NCBI RefSeq assembly: GCF_036785885.1
Contig: NC_092317.1
Coordinates: forward strand, 7,194,501-7,258,500
Reading direction: 5' to 3'
DNA from: Coffea arabica
Lineage: Eukaryota > Streptophyta > Magnoliopsida > Gentianales > Rubiaceae
DNA length: 64,000 nt
The first letter of the stretch is position 1. Each line of letters starts with the position of its first letter. Under the pieces are notes generated by a model. That model was not told the origin of the DNA. It saw only the letters and a program-made list of their open reading frames with translations, and made no database searches. Positions 34,716 through 45,950 of the stretch are shown piece after piece. Made by a program: the position numbers and the translations under genes.

Positions 34716-36116
34716 ATGAAGCCCACGCGTTCTAGGAGCAGGAAAGCTCTAACTATTGGGGCTGAGCAGAGTAATGCGGCTCAGCAGGAAGATATTTCCG
34801 AAGGGCAGGAGTCCTCGAGAACTCAGCCCGCAAACGAAGAAGTCATAACCCATATGGCCGAATTTGTGACCGAGAATCCTAACATTTTCGAGGAGTTAGG
34901 GAGGTATCTTAAAAAACAAGGCAAACAGAAGGCCGAGTCCTCTAAAAGGAAGTCAGATGGATCTCCTGAAGGTCCGTCTGAAGAAGAATCTGATGGGAGG
35001 CGCCTGAGCCGAAGTGCTTCAAAGCGGGCATTTTCCAAGGCCACCTCTAAGGTCGCCTCCCTAACCAAGGCATTTTCAAGAGGGCTCTTGGGTCGACGAC
35101 CTGAGGAGGAACTTCGACCCATGGGGAGAGTTGGGGTGGATTACATGAGGGCTCCACCCTTTATGGATGACATCAACGAGGAGAGACTTCCTCCCAACTT
35201 CAAACTCCCCTCGATACAATCTTACGACGGCCGAGGTGATCCTGAAAACCACATTCATGCTTTCATCTCGGCCTTCCGCCTATATTGCATCCCTGACCCC
35301 GTCATATGCCGGGCTTTCCCAGTATTCCTCCAGGGGACAGCTCGAAAATGGTTCTGGGGTTTAGAACCTAGGAGCATTTCAACCCTGGGGGAATTAGTGG
35401 AGAGATTTCTCCACCGGTTTGTCTCTTCCCGACCTACGACCAGAACCTCAGCTTATCTGTTGAATATGCAACAGAACTCGGGAAAGTCACTTCGGTCGTA
35501 CGTCCAGAGGTTCCACGAAGAAAGCGTGCAGATACCTGATCCCAATGAGCAGGTTACCATCGCTGCTTTAACCCACGGGCTCGTTGCCGGGGTTTTCAAT
35601 ACCGGGATCCACAAGAAGTATTCTCGCACCCTCCAGGAACTATGGTTGAAGGTCGAGAAGGGCATACAAACCGAAGATCTCAACCGTATGAAAAAAGAGG
35701 CCCAGGCCTCCCGCTCAGGCCCGAGAACTGATCCACGAAGGGGAAAAGACGCAGGCCGAAGTGAAATCGGCACAGGAAGTGGCTTCCAAAATCCTGACCG
35801 AGATCGCCGCAGCGTATTTGACAGGATATCTAAGGGGAAATCATCAATTCCCGAGTCCGAGTTAACCCCTTTAAATACCACCCGATCTCGGGTATTGTCC
35901 GTAATGGAACAGAACAATTTCGGAAGGGCACCTCAGAAGATGTACGGTAGCAGAGATAAGAGAAACTCGAACCTCTACTGCCTGTACCACCGAGACATCG
36001 GGCATGAGACTGAAGACTGCCATGATCTCAAAAGGGAGATTGAGAACCTCATCAGGAAGGGACACCTAAAGCAGTTCATCCGCCGAGGTGGAGGTCATCA
36101 ACGTAATGAACCTTGA
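34716..36116 (+). CDS. Tat element Gag
   Basis: An open frame of 466 residues from the ATG at 34716 (MKPTRSRSRK). Basic N-terminus, then the gag core (HIHAFISAFRLY, FLQGTARKWFWGL, FVSSRPTTRTSAYL) and a C-terminal zinc knuckle YCLYHRDIGHETEDC of the CX2HX4HX4C form used by this branch. Translation could extend upstream to the primer site without a stop, but there is no ATG there. This is the only long intact protein of the element; downstream domains are broken. Confidence 0.85.
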   Translation: MKPTRSRSRKALTIGAEQSNAAQQEDISEGQESSRTQPANEEVITHMAEFVTENPNIFEELGRYLKKQGKQKAESSKRKSDGSPEGPSEEESDGRRLSRSASKRAFSKATSKVASLTKAFSRGLLGRRPEEELRPMGRVGVDYMRAPPFMDDINEERLPPNFKLPSIQSYDGRGDPENHIHAFISAFRLYCIPDPVICRAFPVFLQGTARKWFWGLEPRSISTLGELVERFLHRFVSSRPTTRTSAYLLNMQQNSGKSLRSYVQRFHEESVQIPDPNEQVTIAALTHGLVAGVFNTGIHKKYSRTLQELWLKVEKGIQTEDLNRMKKEAQASRSGPRTDPRRGKDAGRSEIGTGSGFQNPDRDRRSVFDRISKGKSSIPESELTPLNTTRSRVLSVMEQNNFGRAPQKMYGSRDKRNSNLYCLYHRDIGHETEDCHDLKREIENLIRKGHLKQFIRRGGGHQRNEP

Positions 36117-36371
36117 CAGCCGGGGTGATCAACGCTGAGACGAAAGGCGGACGTCGAGAAGCAGCTGCAGGCCCCCAGAAGATCCTAAGGAGACAAAAGG
36201 CCTCCTCGAGATGGATCTTCAGGTCATGGATTAGGGTATGGACCCAACATAGCCGGAGTCATCAATACCATCACCGGAGGTCCGACGGGAGGAGATAACC
36301 AGAATTTCCGGAAGAGAACCTACAGGCAAGCTAACCCGGATCAGGCCGAGTCAAGCTCCCGCCTGTCCGAA

Positions 36372-37606
36372 GTGATCTCTTACGGACCCAGCGATCCTGT
36401 CCCAACTGCCTCGAGCAGTCATGAAGCCTTGGTGATTGAACTACTCACCAACAATTACATTGTCAAGAAGGTCTACGTTGACCCAGGGAGTTCGGTGGAC
36501 GTCATGTATCTCAACACGTTTGAAAACCTTAAGTTGACCAGGGAACACATGACCCCGGTAAGGACCCCCCTGGTAAGGTTTGGGGGACACATCGTGCATC
36601 CCGAAGGGATGGTTACTCTGACGGTGACTGTAGGGCATCACCCCCGTTGCCGAACCATCTCTGTCAACTTCGTGGTAGTTAAGGCCGACTCTCCGTACAA
36701 CTTGCTCTTGGGTCGACCCACGCTAAATGCTCTACGAGCAGTGTACTCCACATACCGTCTGAGTTTTATGTTTCCTACCCCCGCGGGTGTTGCTGAGGTA
36801 AGCAGCGATGTCTGCGCTGCCAGAGAGTGCTACCTCGCCACTTTGCAGGCAGCCTCCACATCGACCTCCGGCACGAGGTCCGAGAAGAGGTCCAACATCC
36901 TGTCAATTGATTGCATCAACCCTCAGCGAGCTGAGAAGCCCCAGAAGCTGGAGGCCGGAGATGAGGTGGAGGAGGTCTCCCTGAACCCCACGAATCCGGA
37001 TCAGACGATCCGCGTCAGCACCTGTTAAGAAAGGTATGGTGGATCCGCGTCTACGTTGACCCAGGGAGTTCGGTGGACGTCATGTATCTCAACACGTTTG
37101 AAAACCTTAAGTTGACTAGGGAACACATGACCCCGGTAAGGACCCCCCTGGTAAGGTTTGGGGGACACATCGTGCATCCCGAAGGGATGGTTACTCTGAC
37201 GGTGACTGTAGGGCATCACCCCCGTTGCCGAACCATCTCTGTCAACTTCGTGGTAGTTAAGGCCGACTCTCCGTACAACTTGCTCCTGGGTCGACCCACG
37301 CTAAATGCTCTACGAGCAGTGTACTCCACATACCGTCTGAGTTTTATGTTTCCTACCCCCGCGGGTGTTGCTGAGGTAAGCAGCGATGTCTGCGCTGCCA
37401 GAGAGTGCTACCTCGCCACTTTGCAGGCAGCCTCCACATCGACCTCCGGCACGAGGTCCGAGAAGAGGTCCAACATCCTGTCAATTGATTGCATCAACCC
37501 TCAGCGAGCTGAGAAGCCCCAGAAGCTGGAGGCCGGAGATGAGGTGGAGGAGGTCTCCCTGAACCCCACGAATCCGGATCAGACGATCCGCGTCGGCACC
37601 TGTTAA
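36372..37606 (+). pseudogene. Tat protease region, tandemly duplicated and out of frame
   Basis: The protease segment (YVDPGSSVDVMYLNTFENL to LSIDCINPQRAEKPQKLEAG) occurs twice. Copy 1 is in the frame of 36372-37028, ending at a stop; copy 2 is in the frame of 37050-37606, also ending at a stop. The repeat spans about 36472-37049 and 37050-37627, period 578 bp, which is not a multiple of three, so the two copies cannot be read together. The active-site triplet reads DPGSS where active proteases of this group have D(S/T)G-type motifs. Confidence 0.85.
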
Positions 37607-38948
37607 GAAAGGTGTGGTAGATCTTCTCAGAGAGTACCGGGACGTCTTCGCTTGGGCCGCAGATGAGGTCCAAGGAGTCCCGCATCACCTCATGGTACAT
37701 GAGTTGAACGTTGACCCCTAGGCACGCCCAGTCAAACAAAAAAGGAGGCACCTTGGCCCTGAGCGCAGTCAAGCTGTAAGTGAAGAAGTAAACAAACTCC
37801 TGCTCGCAAAGATAATCCGGGAGGTCCAATATCCGACCTGATTGTCCAACCCGGTCATGATCAAGAAGGATGGGGGGGCTTGGAGAATGTGCGTCGACTT
37901 CACCGATCTCAACAAAGCCTACTCCAAGGACTGCTACCTATTGCCTAAAGTCGACACCTTGGTGGACTCGGCAATGGGTTATGAAATCCTCTGTTTTCTT
38001 GATGCTTTTATGGGGTATCACCAGATCGGGATGAGTCAAGAAGACCATGAGAAGACGGCCTTCTATACAGACCAAAGCGTATATTGCTACACCACCATGC
38101 CTTTCGGACTAAAGAATGCCGGGGCCACATATCAGCACCTGGTTAACCAAGTTTTCAAATCACAGATCTGCCGAAATGTCGAAACTTACGTGGATAACAT
38201 CCTTCTCAAGAGCCAGACGACCTCCACTTTTCTTTCTGACCTGAAAGAGGTCCTTGAGGTCCTCCGGAAGACGCGAATGATGTTAAACCCCAAGAAATGT
38301 GTTTTTGGGGTCATCTCGGGAAAATTTTTGGGTTACCTCGTCTCAAGGCGAGGCATTGAAGCAAATCCAGATAAAGTGAGAGCAATCCAGGAAATGTCTC
38401 CACCTCGGTCTATCCGTGAGGTGCAGAGGCTCATAGGGCGGTTGGCGACCCTGAACCGGTTCCTGTCGCAGTCAGCTTCCAAGGCATTGCCTTTTTTCAA
38501 GGTTCCCAAGAAGGCCGACAGCTTCTCCTGAACTGAAGAATGTCAACAGGCCTTTGAGCAATTCAAGGAGTACCTTCACCGCCTCCCAACGCTCACCTCA
38601 CCTCGGCCAGGGGACAAGTTGATTTTGTACCTATCTGTCGCGGTCGACGTCGTGAGCGTGGTGCTGATAAGGGAGGAGGGTGTACAGATGCCAGTCTATT
38701 ATGTCAGCCGAGTCCTCCGGGGTCCGGAGACCAGGTACACCCAGGCGGAGAAACTCGTGCTGGCCTTAATCCACGCAACTCGCAGGCTTAAACCCTACTT
38801 TTTAACTCACAATATTTGCCTGAGAACTGACCAGCCCCTCAGGCAAGTTTTGTCGCGCCCGGAGGCTTCCGGACGTCTTACTAAATGGGCCATCAAACTA
38901 GGGGAGTACGACCTGTCTTACGAACCTCGAACGACCATCAAAGCTTAA
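37607..38948 (+). pseudogene. Tat reverse transcriptase and first RNase H, inactivated
   Basis: Homology starts with LLREYRDVFAWAADEVQG; in-frame stops occur at about 37719 and 37839. The open stretch 37842-38531 carries RT motifs (WRMCVDFTDLNKA, FLDAFMGYHQIGM, TTMPFGLKNAGATYQ), but the catalytic box reads YVDN instead of YVDD. A stop near 38529 precedes RNase H (38619-38948, TQAEKLVLALIHA and LRTDQPL), which ends in another stop. No activity is possible without readthrough. Confidence 0.9.
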
Positions 38949-38987
38949 GCCCTCGCGGACTTCCTGGCTGAACTCACTTTTGATGAA

Positions 38988-39602
38988 GTGATTGAGTCCA
39001 CCCCGGCCACCACTGGATCTCAGCGGTGGATTCTGCACGTGGACGGCTCTTCCAACAATGAGGGTAGTGGGGCAGGTTTACTCCTTGAAGACCCCCAGGG
39101 AGAGGAGTGCTCATATGCCTTAAGGTTTGACTTTGCCGCCTTAAACAATGAGGCCGAATACGAGGCAGTCATTGCCGGACTCCAGCTAGCCCGCAAACTC
39201 GGCGCTGTGCACATATTGGTTTACAGTGACTCCCAACTCGTCGTGTGCCAGATACTGGGTGAATATGAGGTCAGAGAAGAGGTCATGCATCGCTACCTCT
39301 CCAAGGTCCACCAATTGATCGCGCAATTTGAGTCCTTTGAAATCCAAAGGATACCGCGGTCGCAAAACAAGCGGGCCGACGCCTTATCCCGGCTTGCTTT
39401 TACTTCATTTTCTGATTTGAATAAGACGGTTCTTGTGGAAGTTTTAGCCGAGTCGGGATATCCAGGAGAAGTTGTGTACCCCGTCTATCCCGAAGACACC
39501 TGGATGGATCCCTTGATTCGATTTCTCAGTCGGGGGGAGCTCCCTGATGACCGAGTTGAATCGAGAAAACTTCAGCATAAAGCAGCTCGATACGCCCTCT
39601 GA
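38988..39602 (+). CDS. Second (archaeal-type) RNase H of the Tat element
   Basis: An open segment of about 204 residues with WILHVDGSSNNEGSGAGLLL, the EAEYEAVIAGL glutamate motif, the YSDSQLVV aspartate motif and NKRADALSRLA. These are the D-E-D residues of RNase H1-type folds. An additional RNase H in this position marks the Tat branch. It is part of pol, not an independent gene; stops lie on both sides. Confidence 0.85.
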   Translation: MIESTPATTGSQRWILHVDGSSNNEGSGAGLLLEDPQGEECSYALRFDFAALNNEAEYEAVIAGLQLARKLGAVHILVYSDSQLVVCQILGEYEVREEVMHRYLSKVHQLIAQFESFEIQRIPRSQNKRADALSRLAFTSFSDLNKTVLVEVLAESGYPGEVVYPVYPEDTWMDPLIRFLSRGELPDDRVESRKLQHKAARYAL

Positions 39603-40732
39603 CAAAATCTGTTGTACAAGAGATCCTATCTCGACCCGTGGCTACGGTGTATCACACCAGAAGAAGGCGAACGGATCCTCCAGAACATACATGAGGAACT
39701 TTGCGGGGCTCACGTCGGCTACAGGATTCTCGTCAAAGAGGCTTTGTTGTTTGGGTATTTCTGGCCCACCATGAGGGTAGATGCCAGATCATGGTCCTTA
39801 GTTGTCCTTTTTGCCAGCACCACGCCCCTGAACAGCACCAGTCAACTAACCTCATGATCCCCATCACCTCGCCGTAGCCGTTCGAACAATGAAAAACTGA
39901 CATAATCGGCCCATTTCCTAGAGCCCCAGGGAATTATGCCTACGTAGTGGTGGCAGTAGATTACTTCACCAAATGGGTCGAGGCCGAGCCTCTGAGAACC
40001 ATCACTAGGTCAGCAGTTCAAAAATTTTTCTGAAAAAACGTAGTTTGTCTTTTCGGCCTGCCCCGGGTGGTCATCTCGAATAACGGCAGGCAGTTCGCTG
40101 ATAATCCATTCAAGGCGTGGTGCGAAAATCTTGGGATCAAACAGCATTTCACCTCGGTTGAACACCCTCAAGCCAATAGGCAGGCCGAAAACTTCAACCG
40201 CACTCTCCTCCATAACCTCAAAACTAGGCTATATCGAGCCGGATCATCCTGGATGGCGGAACTCCCTAGCGTGTTGTGGTCCTACCGGACCACCCCGAGG
40301 TCATCCACCCAAGAGACCCCGTTCTCTTTAACGTATGGGTTCGAAGCTGTCGTCCCAACCGAGTTCATCACTCCGAACCCACGAATGGCAGCGTATGCCG
40401 CCGAAATCAACGAAGAAGAGCGACGAGTTGACCTCGACCTCGCCGAAGAGAAGCGTGACATGGCGGCGGCCAAAATTGCTCTTTATAAAAATATCCTAAC
40501 TGGCTACTACAACGTCCGGATCAAACACCTACGGTTCAGTCCGGGAGACCTTGTGCTCCGGAAGAATTCGGTCAGTTGAGCTGAAGCTCAGGGGAAACTT
40601 AGCCCCAAGTGGGAGGGACCCTACCGTGTTGTCGAGTCTAGCCAAAACGGATATTGTAAATTAGCTTATCGGGATGGTTCTCGGGTGCCTCGAACTTGGC
40701 ACGCTGAGAACCTCAGATTGTATCACCCCTGA
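39603..40732 (+). pseudogene. Tat integrase, decayed
   Basis: The N-terminal zinc-binding part is at 39612-39780 (EELCGAHVGYRIL, then a frame break). The core continues in several frames: VVVAVDYFTKWVEAEPL at about 39945, then 40067-40579 with ISNNGRQFADNPF and SVEHPQANRQAENFNRTL. Two usual residues are replaced: the second catalytic Asp (ISDNG type) is Asn, and the Gly of NGQAE is Arg. The C-terminal tail ends TWHAENLRLYHP with a stop at 40730-40732. Confidence 0.88.
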
Positions 40733-40962
40733 AGGGTATGTACTCTGTTAGTTAAACTCATATGTTATTTCTCCCTTAGTGTTATTTTATTCTACTCTAA
40801 GTGAAAAATAAGGGGACAAAGCAGCAGTAAAAAAGAAAAAAGAAAAATCGAGCTCAATTAAAAAGGCAAAAGTATAAAGTTATATTGAAGTACAAAAAGA
40901 AAACCGAGATCCGGAATGCTCCTAAGCATCCACGACCTCGGCCGGTACAAAATGGAATGTCT

Positions 40963-43147
40963 CTAAGCATTCCCTGCCCCGGAGCCTTGTTCACCCATAG
41001 TTTCTCCCCCAACCCCGGCGTCTTGCTGTCCTTCAGCCTCTCCGCCGATCTTGTCCCCTTCGAGGCCATCGCCATCTAAGTCGAACTCTTGAAGCCACTT
41101 GTTGAACTCGGCGCGGATCTCGATTAGGTCTCTTCCGGCTTGGATGCCTTCGGCCATGCGGTCACACAGCTCTTTGGCATCCTCATTGTAGTTCGGCCCA
41201 TCTTGGAGAGATTCCAGCTGTTCAAAAGAGAGGAAGGGCGCCGCGTCATTGACCGCCGTGGTATAGCCAAACATGAAGCTCGCCAGCGTCAGTTCGCCAA
41301 GGTCGGGTTGAAAGACTCCGACTTGCAGAAGGCTTCCAAGGCTGACACCCCGGCCATCTCTATCGCTTTTTTGGATGACTGCTCCTCCTAGGCTCTTCTC
41401 TCTTTTTCTTCACCGAGGGCGGTTATCAAAAAGTTCTTCGTCACCTCGACCCGGTTTCTGGCAGCCTCGGCCTTATCTCGCTCCAGCTCGGTGGCCTTTA
41501 GTCTCTCTTCCAGTTCAGCAATCTTCTTCTGAAGCTCGGAGGGCGGCTCGTACGTCTCCATTATATTCCCATAACGCTGAATCATCCCAGCGAAAAAGGC
41601 CGTGGTGGATGCCCAGGAAACGGAGGCACTCTGCATCAGCTCGTCAGGGGTGAGCTTCCTGGCATAAGTGTTGTCTCGCGGCAGCACTAAATGGACGAGG
41701 AGCTCCTGTGCGACCAAGAGGTTCTTGCAGCGGTGGTTGACATTGATGTTCCACTCCGGGCACCACTGTGCTCCGGAGTGCCTCTTGTCCTCCCCGGCCT
41801 CTTGAGCAGGCACGTGGTGGAGATTGAACAACGAGAACCCCGTGACGGGGTGATCTGGAAAAAGTGTTACACCCTAGCCCCGGGATGGAGAAGTTATGGT
41901 TACTCCCCAAACGGGGACCCCCACCGGAATGGCTGAGGCTTGGGAGCCCCCTGGAGTGGCCGAAGTGCATGAGCCTTCCCCCACAATCACCACGGGAGGT
42001 GCGCGGCTCGCCATTGTCGCAGCAGTCTTTTTGGCCGGCCTGGTGGAAGGCTCGGCGGTGTCCTTGCGTTTCTTTGGTCTTTTGACCACCTCGGCTGCCG
42101 TTCCGGAGGTTATCAAGTCAGAAACTCTCGTCACTGCAAAGTACGAAAGGAGAGTTAGTTAGAATCAAGGAAAAACAAACAAAGTAGGGAATGGAAAAGT
42201 ACAAGATTTCTGTAGCCTAGAGGAGAAGAAGACGGGGTGATCCGAGTTGATCAGAGCTCGGCTGAGTCCGCCGTCAACAAGAACTATCTCGGGAAAATCC
42301 CAACAGTTGATCCTGAGACCCGACCCCGTCAGTTTCTTGAAGTTGCTCTCCTCCAGTTTACCCGGAGAGGTCTTTTTGACCGGGGTGGGAAGCTTCCACC
42401 AGAACCCTCTAGGGAAATCCTCAGCTGGAACGAAGATGAAGTTTCCCTTCCACTCCTTTATCGAAGTGGGGACATCCACCACCAACTTCGGGATCTTGTT
42501 CCCGAAGTAAAACCAACCCTTCTCACTCCCACTATTTTTGAGCGAGTAGCACCGGCGGAAGAGGTTGAGGGTGGGCTCTATTTCCTAATGTCGGCAGAGC
42601 AGTTGAAAGCCGACGAGAACGCGAATGGCATTGGGGGTGAGTTGAGTGATTCTCACCCCCCAATACCTCAGGCAGTCTCGGAGGAACCTCGTGGTGGGCA
42701 TCCTGAGTCCGGCCTCCAGTTGATCCACATAAATAGCCACCCTACCCCTTGGTGGTAATGCGGCTGATTGATCTGGCCAGACGGATAGAGGCTGTAATTC
42801 CTCCTCCAGGGATACCGGCGAACCACCTCGGCTACTAGAGTTCGATTCTTGATGCTGCCAAATGTAGGCATTTGGCCGTAGTTGAATACTGATAGATCCG
42901 GAGGGGTGGCCGGCTCTTGCACACCCTCGTCCCTGGGAATCTCGTCGCCGAGGTCGTCGTTATAAAGGATCTCAGCTTCAACCTCTATCTCTTCTTCCTG
43001 CTTTTGGAGTAACCCGGTCTGGTGGGACGCTCCGGCACCCTCTTCTCTCGGTTCGGAGGCAGTTCTCTCCTCGGAGGGGTCGGGCCTCTCTGCCTCGGTG
43101 AAGTTGGGCCTCACTGTCTCTTTGTGGGTACGAGCTGTCCTAGCCAT
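40963..43147 (-). pseudogene. Antisense gene in the Tat 3' region (gypsy-type additional ORF)
   Basis: Five open blocks run on the minus strand against the element: 43147-42668 (MARTARTHKETV.. then VVRRYPWRRNYSLYP), 42485-42165 (FIFVPAEDFPRGFWW), 42134-41874 (PKKRKDTAEPST, Lys/Arg-rich), 41831-41388 (coiled coil, ELQKKIAELEERLKATELER) and 41274-40963 (acidic tail). Between the first two, another frame continues the conserved part (an LTPNAIRVLVGFQLLCRH-like stretch). Order and motifs match the plant protein family annotated as putative gypsy-type transposon (Transposase_28), found as an antisense extra gene in Grande and Retand-type Tat elements. Introns, frameshifts or both separate the blocks. 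Its role is not known. Confidence 0.75.
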
Positions 43148-43566
43148 TACTAAAGAGAGAAAGAAATGGACTTACTCAGAAGATGCGGTTTAAGAGATTG
43201 TTGAAGTGAAAAGACAGAGAAGCGAAGCTCTGGGGTGATTCTAGGTTTTTGGTAAAAAGTGAAATGGTAAAGAAGGATTCCTATTATAGGCTAACGGGGG
43301 AAAGATGAAGAGGCGGTACCTTTGGGATTCTCGAGGGAGCGTTCTCTCTCCTCATTAATGAGAAAACTGTTTGCCTACATGTTAATGTCGCGCCTATTCA
43401 TGAACCTGCCATTAAAGCTGACAGCCGTCCTTTCACTTCTCTTCTAGTCCCATCCACGCGATCGTGACATGTTCTGGTGTTCCGTGTTCTACACACTTAC
43501 CAGCCTCGGGAAGCAACGATCTCGGGAGGCAACGATCTCGCCCTTCACGAGGCTTGGGGGGCTTAG

Positions 43567-44166
43567 TGAGGATGGTTGTTCCGGCTCTGATAATCCGGAG
43601 CCTCACCACGTGGTACTTCTGGAAGTGTCACCTCGGGTAACTTCTTGACAAAGTGACTTTGACCCGGTTATTACCTCGGCTAGAGTCTTCTGTCTTAGAG
43701 CCGAGGTGACGTCTAAAGATCTAACCATCGGAAAGGTGGGAAATGACCTCTGACACCTCTGACACCTCTGGCACCTGACAAAGCTGTTCTGACACATGCG
43801 CCGCCTGACTCTGACAACTGTTCCGGCGCGCCTTTTCGCAGGAGCCCATCAAATCAACTTGATGCACTGCTCATGTCAAATCTTTAGGGACCCGTGCCAG
43901 CAGGCCCTCTTTCCTGTCCATCCTCTATAAATACTCAACACTTCTACTGAGAAGGGGGATGATCAATTTTCTGGTAAAATAACATACACTGATTCTCCCA
44001 ATTATTATACCACTTATCTCATCCTGAGCTAACTTAAGTTTCGGAGTTATACCGGGGGATTCAGCCCCTCTTGTAAACTAAGCAGGTGATCTCGCCGCTG
44101 TGACCTTTCAAGCCGGGACACTTCATACTATCGGTTCAATCCAGCCGATCAGAATTCACCTCTTCA
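43567..44166 (+). repeat. Tat element 3' LTR
   Basis: 600 bp, TG..CA ends, preceded by a G-rich tract GGCTTGGGGGGCTTAG (polypurine tract). It holds one more copy of the 9-bp word GACACCTCT than the 5' LTR, which accounts for the length difference. Confidence 0.9.
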
Positions 44167-44608
44167 ATGAACTAAGAGAAGACTGATCCAACATTGACAC
44201 CACTTCACAAGAAAATAACTAATTTAGTTAATAAGACATTTTATCTGTGACTGTCAGGTCGAATAAATGGAGTTCCAGTGTTAATCTTGTTTGAAAGAGC
44301 AAAAAAAAAAAAGAATATTTGACAAAGTACGTAAATATTAGTTAACTCACCAAATATGAAATGAATCCAAGCTACCATTGGAACGGTACTCGTAGACTAA
44401 TAACCGATCCTTGCCATGGATGCAATACCCCATGAATTTTACAAGGTTTCAGTGTTGCATCTTAAAGATCAATTTCGGTTTGAATTGTTCAATACAATGC
44501 CATGACATTATATTCAATCTTTTCACCGCAATCTCTTGCGCAGCAGGCAACTTTCCCCGAACCACAAAACTTGCTATATTTAGTGCGCACGGAAAGGAGA
44601 TGAAGCGA
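44167..44608 (-). pseudogene. 5' part of receptor-kinase pseudogene copy 4, after the Tat insertion
   Basis: Continuation of copy 4. On the minus strand, 44580-44350 encodes a decayed kinase exon: [15 protein letters not shown], then [31 protein letters not shown] and SLDSF, with an in-frame stop. It is collinear with 56295-56744 of copy 6; the two part company at 44608/56744, where copy 6 meets an LTR. Confidence 0.88.
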
Positions 44609-45474
44609 CCATACCTGTCCCTAGTTACATTTTCGAAAAAATGGAAATATCAAGGGAGCAGAATTGCTAATACTTCTTGTCTTGACCACCTTCTTAATGC
44701 TGGATATAGAGAACGATTGTATGTTGCACCTGACGAGGTGAATTCTGGTCAAATGATCTGAGTCAGGAACGCGCGAACTCACCTGCCAAAAATTAAGTAG
44801 CCGGGCCTTGTTCCCCAATCGCGCTCCGATGCTTGAGTTAGTTATGGTTCGGAAGTTTAATATGCAAATCAGATTGTGTACCTCATTTGGAAGTATTAGA
44901 TGAGTACTTATAATGCTGGTGCCTAGGGATGGAATGAGGAGGTCTATCCTCTACCTACCATCAATAAGCAATTTAGGATGGCGGTGTCAAGTGTAGGTAT
45001 GACCAGTAGGGTAGCTGGTAATCAAATCACTCCATTAGTCATGAGTCATGTAAATAACCGAGATGTTGGTAGTCATCAACAAGGGGTAGACGAGGTAGGA
45101 CATCTCTTCAGTGTAACCTCGTTAATCACCTCGTTTGGGGATATCCGAGACGAGGTATCTGTTACCAATAGGGAGTAAACGGGTTAATGGAGGACCTGAG
45201 CAAGCTGAGGTATCCACAGCACCTATTATTACCTATTTTCATCGTGTAGCTTAAATTTTAATTTATACACTTCATAACAATATACTAAACTTTCATGTCT
45301 ATCTCACTTTGATTCTTTTTGTCAACCTTGTTGTGAAAATCGTCAAGTTTTATGCATGGGAACTCCACACACTACTGTTCCGTACGCCAACTTCTACTTT
45401 ACAACTTAACTAGTATTCTAACTTATAATCACATAACAATAACAAAATTTTATTTTGCTACATGAAAATTAAAA
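44609..45474. other. Unassigned sequence
   Basis: No recognisable gene. 45090-45160 contains repeated ACCTCGTTA, ACCTCGTTT and ACGAGGTA words that can fold back on each other. Possibly remnants of older insertions. Confidence 0.4.
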
Positions 45475-45933
45475 GGGTTAAATACCAAAAACTCCCTTGT
45501 GGTTTGATTAATGTTCACTTTACCTCCCTATGATTTGGAAATCTACAATTTAACTCTCTATCATTTCAACTAAAGTGAAATTCTAACAGAAAACATCTGC
45601 AATAACGGTATTTCTGTCAGACTTTCACTTTAGGTGAAACAACAGGGAGTTAAATTGTAGGTTCTAAACCATAGGGAGGTAAAGTGTACATTTGGCAAAT
45701 CACAGGGGGGTTTTTGGTATTTTACCCATTCTCAAATGCACGAAACATTCTTCCAAGGGTTTGACTTATAGAGGGGCAATTTTGATATTTTCCTTTCAGA
45801 CGTTAGTTTAGATGTTTTCCGTCAAACTTTTACTTTAGTTGAAACGACGGGGAGTCAAATTGTAGGTTTTCAAATCATAGGGAGGTAAAGTGAACATTAG
45901 TCAAATCACAGGGGGGTTTTTGGTATTTAACCC
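45475..45933. mobile_element. Foldback/MITE-like element
   Basis: It opens GGGTTAAATACCAAAAACTC and closes with the complement (GGGGGTTTTTGGTATTTAACCC, written in two parts: GGGGGTTTTTGG and TATTTAACCC). An inner copy of the right end lies at 45700-45727, and the blocks TAAATTGTAG and CATAGGGAGGTAAAGTG occur twice in the right half, so the right arm is partly duplicated. The left arm carries the inverse (CTTTACCTCCCTATG). It can fold into a long hairpin and has no coding capacity. Non-autonomous DNA transposon, superfamily not assigned. Confidence 0.75.
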
Positions 45934-45950
45934 AAATTAAAATCTAAAAG

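Larger units (their letters stand above)
34088..44166 (+). mobile_element. Tat-lineage Ty3/gypsy LTR retrotransposon, old and decayed
   Basis: 10,079 bp between LTRs 34088-34678 and 43567-44166. Order: primer site, gag, duplicated protease, reverse transcriptase, RNase H, a second RNase H, integrase, then a long 3' region with an antisense gene. Two RNase H domains and the C..H..GH..DC gag knuckle are features of the Tat/Ogre branch. The LTRs differ at roughly 28 of 591 positions by eye, nearly all transitions, plus a 9-bp repeat-unit difference, and the genes have many stops. Flanking pentamers AAGGA and ATGAA match at three of five positions. Copy 6 (about 56295) is uninterrupted at this site, which confirms the insertion. 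Confidence 0.92.
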
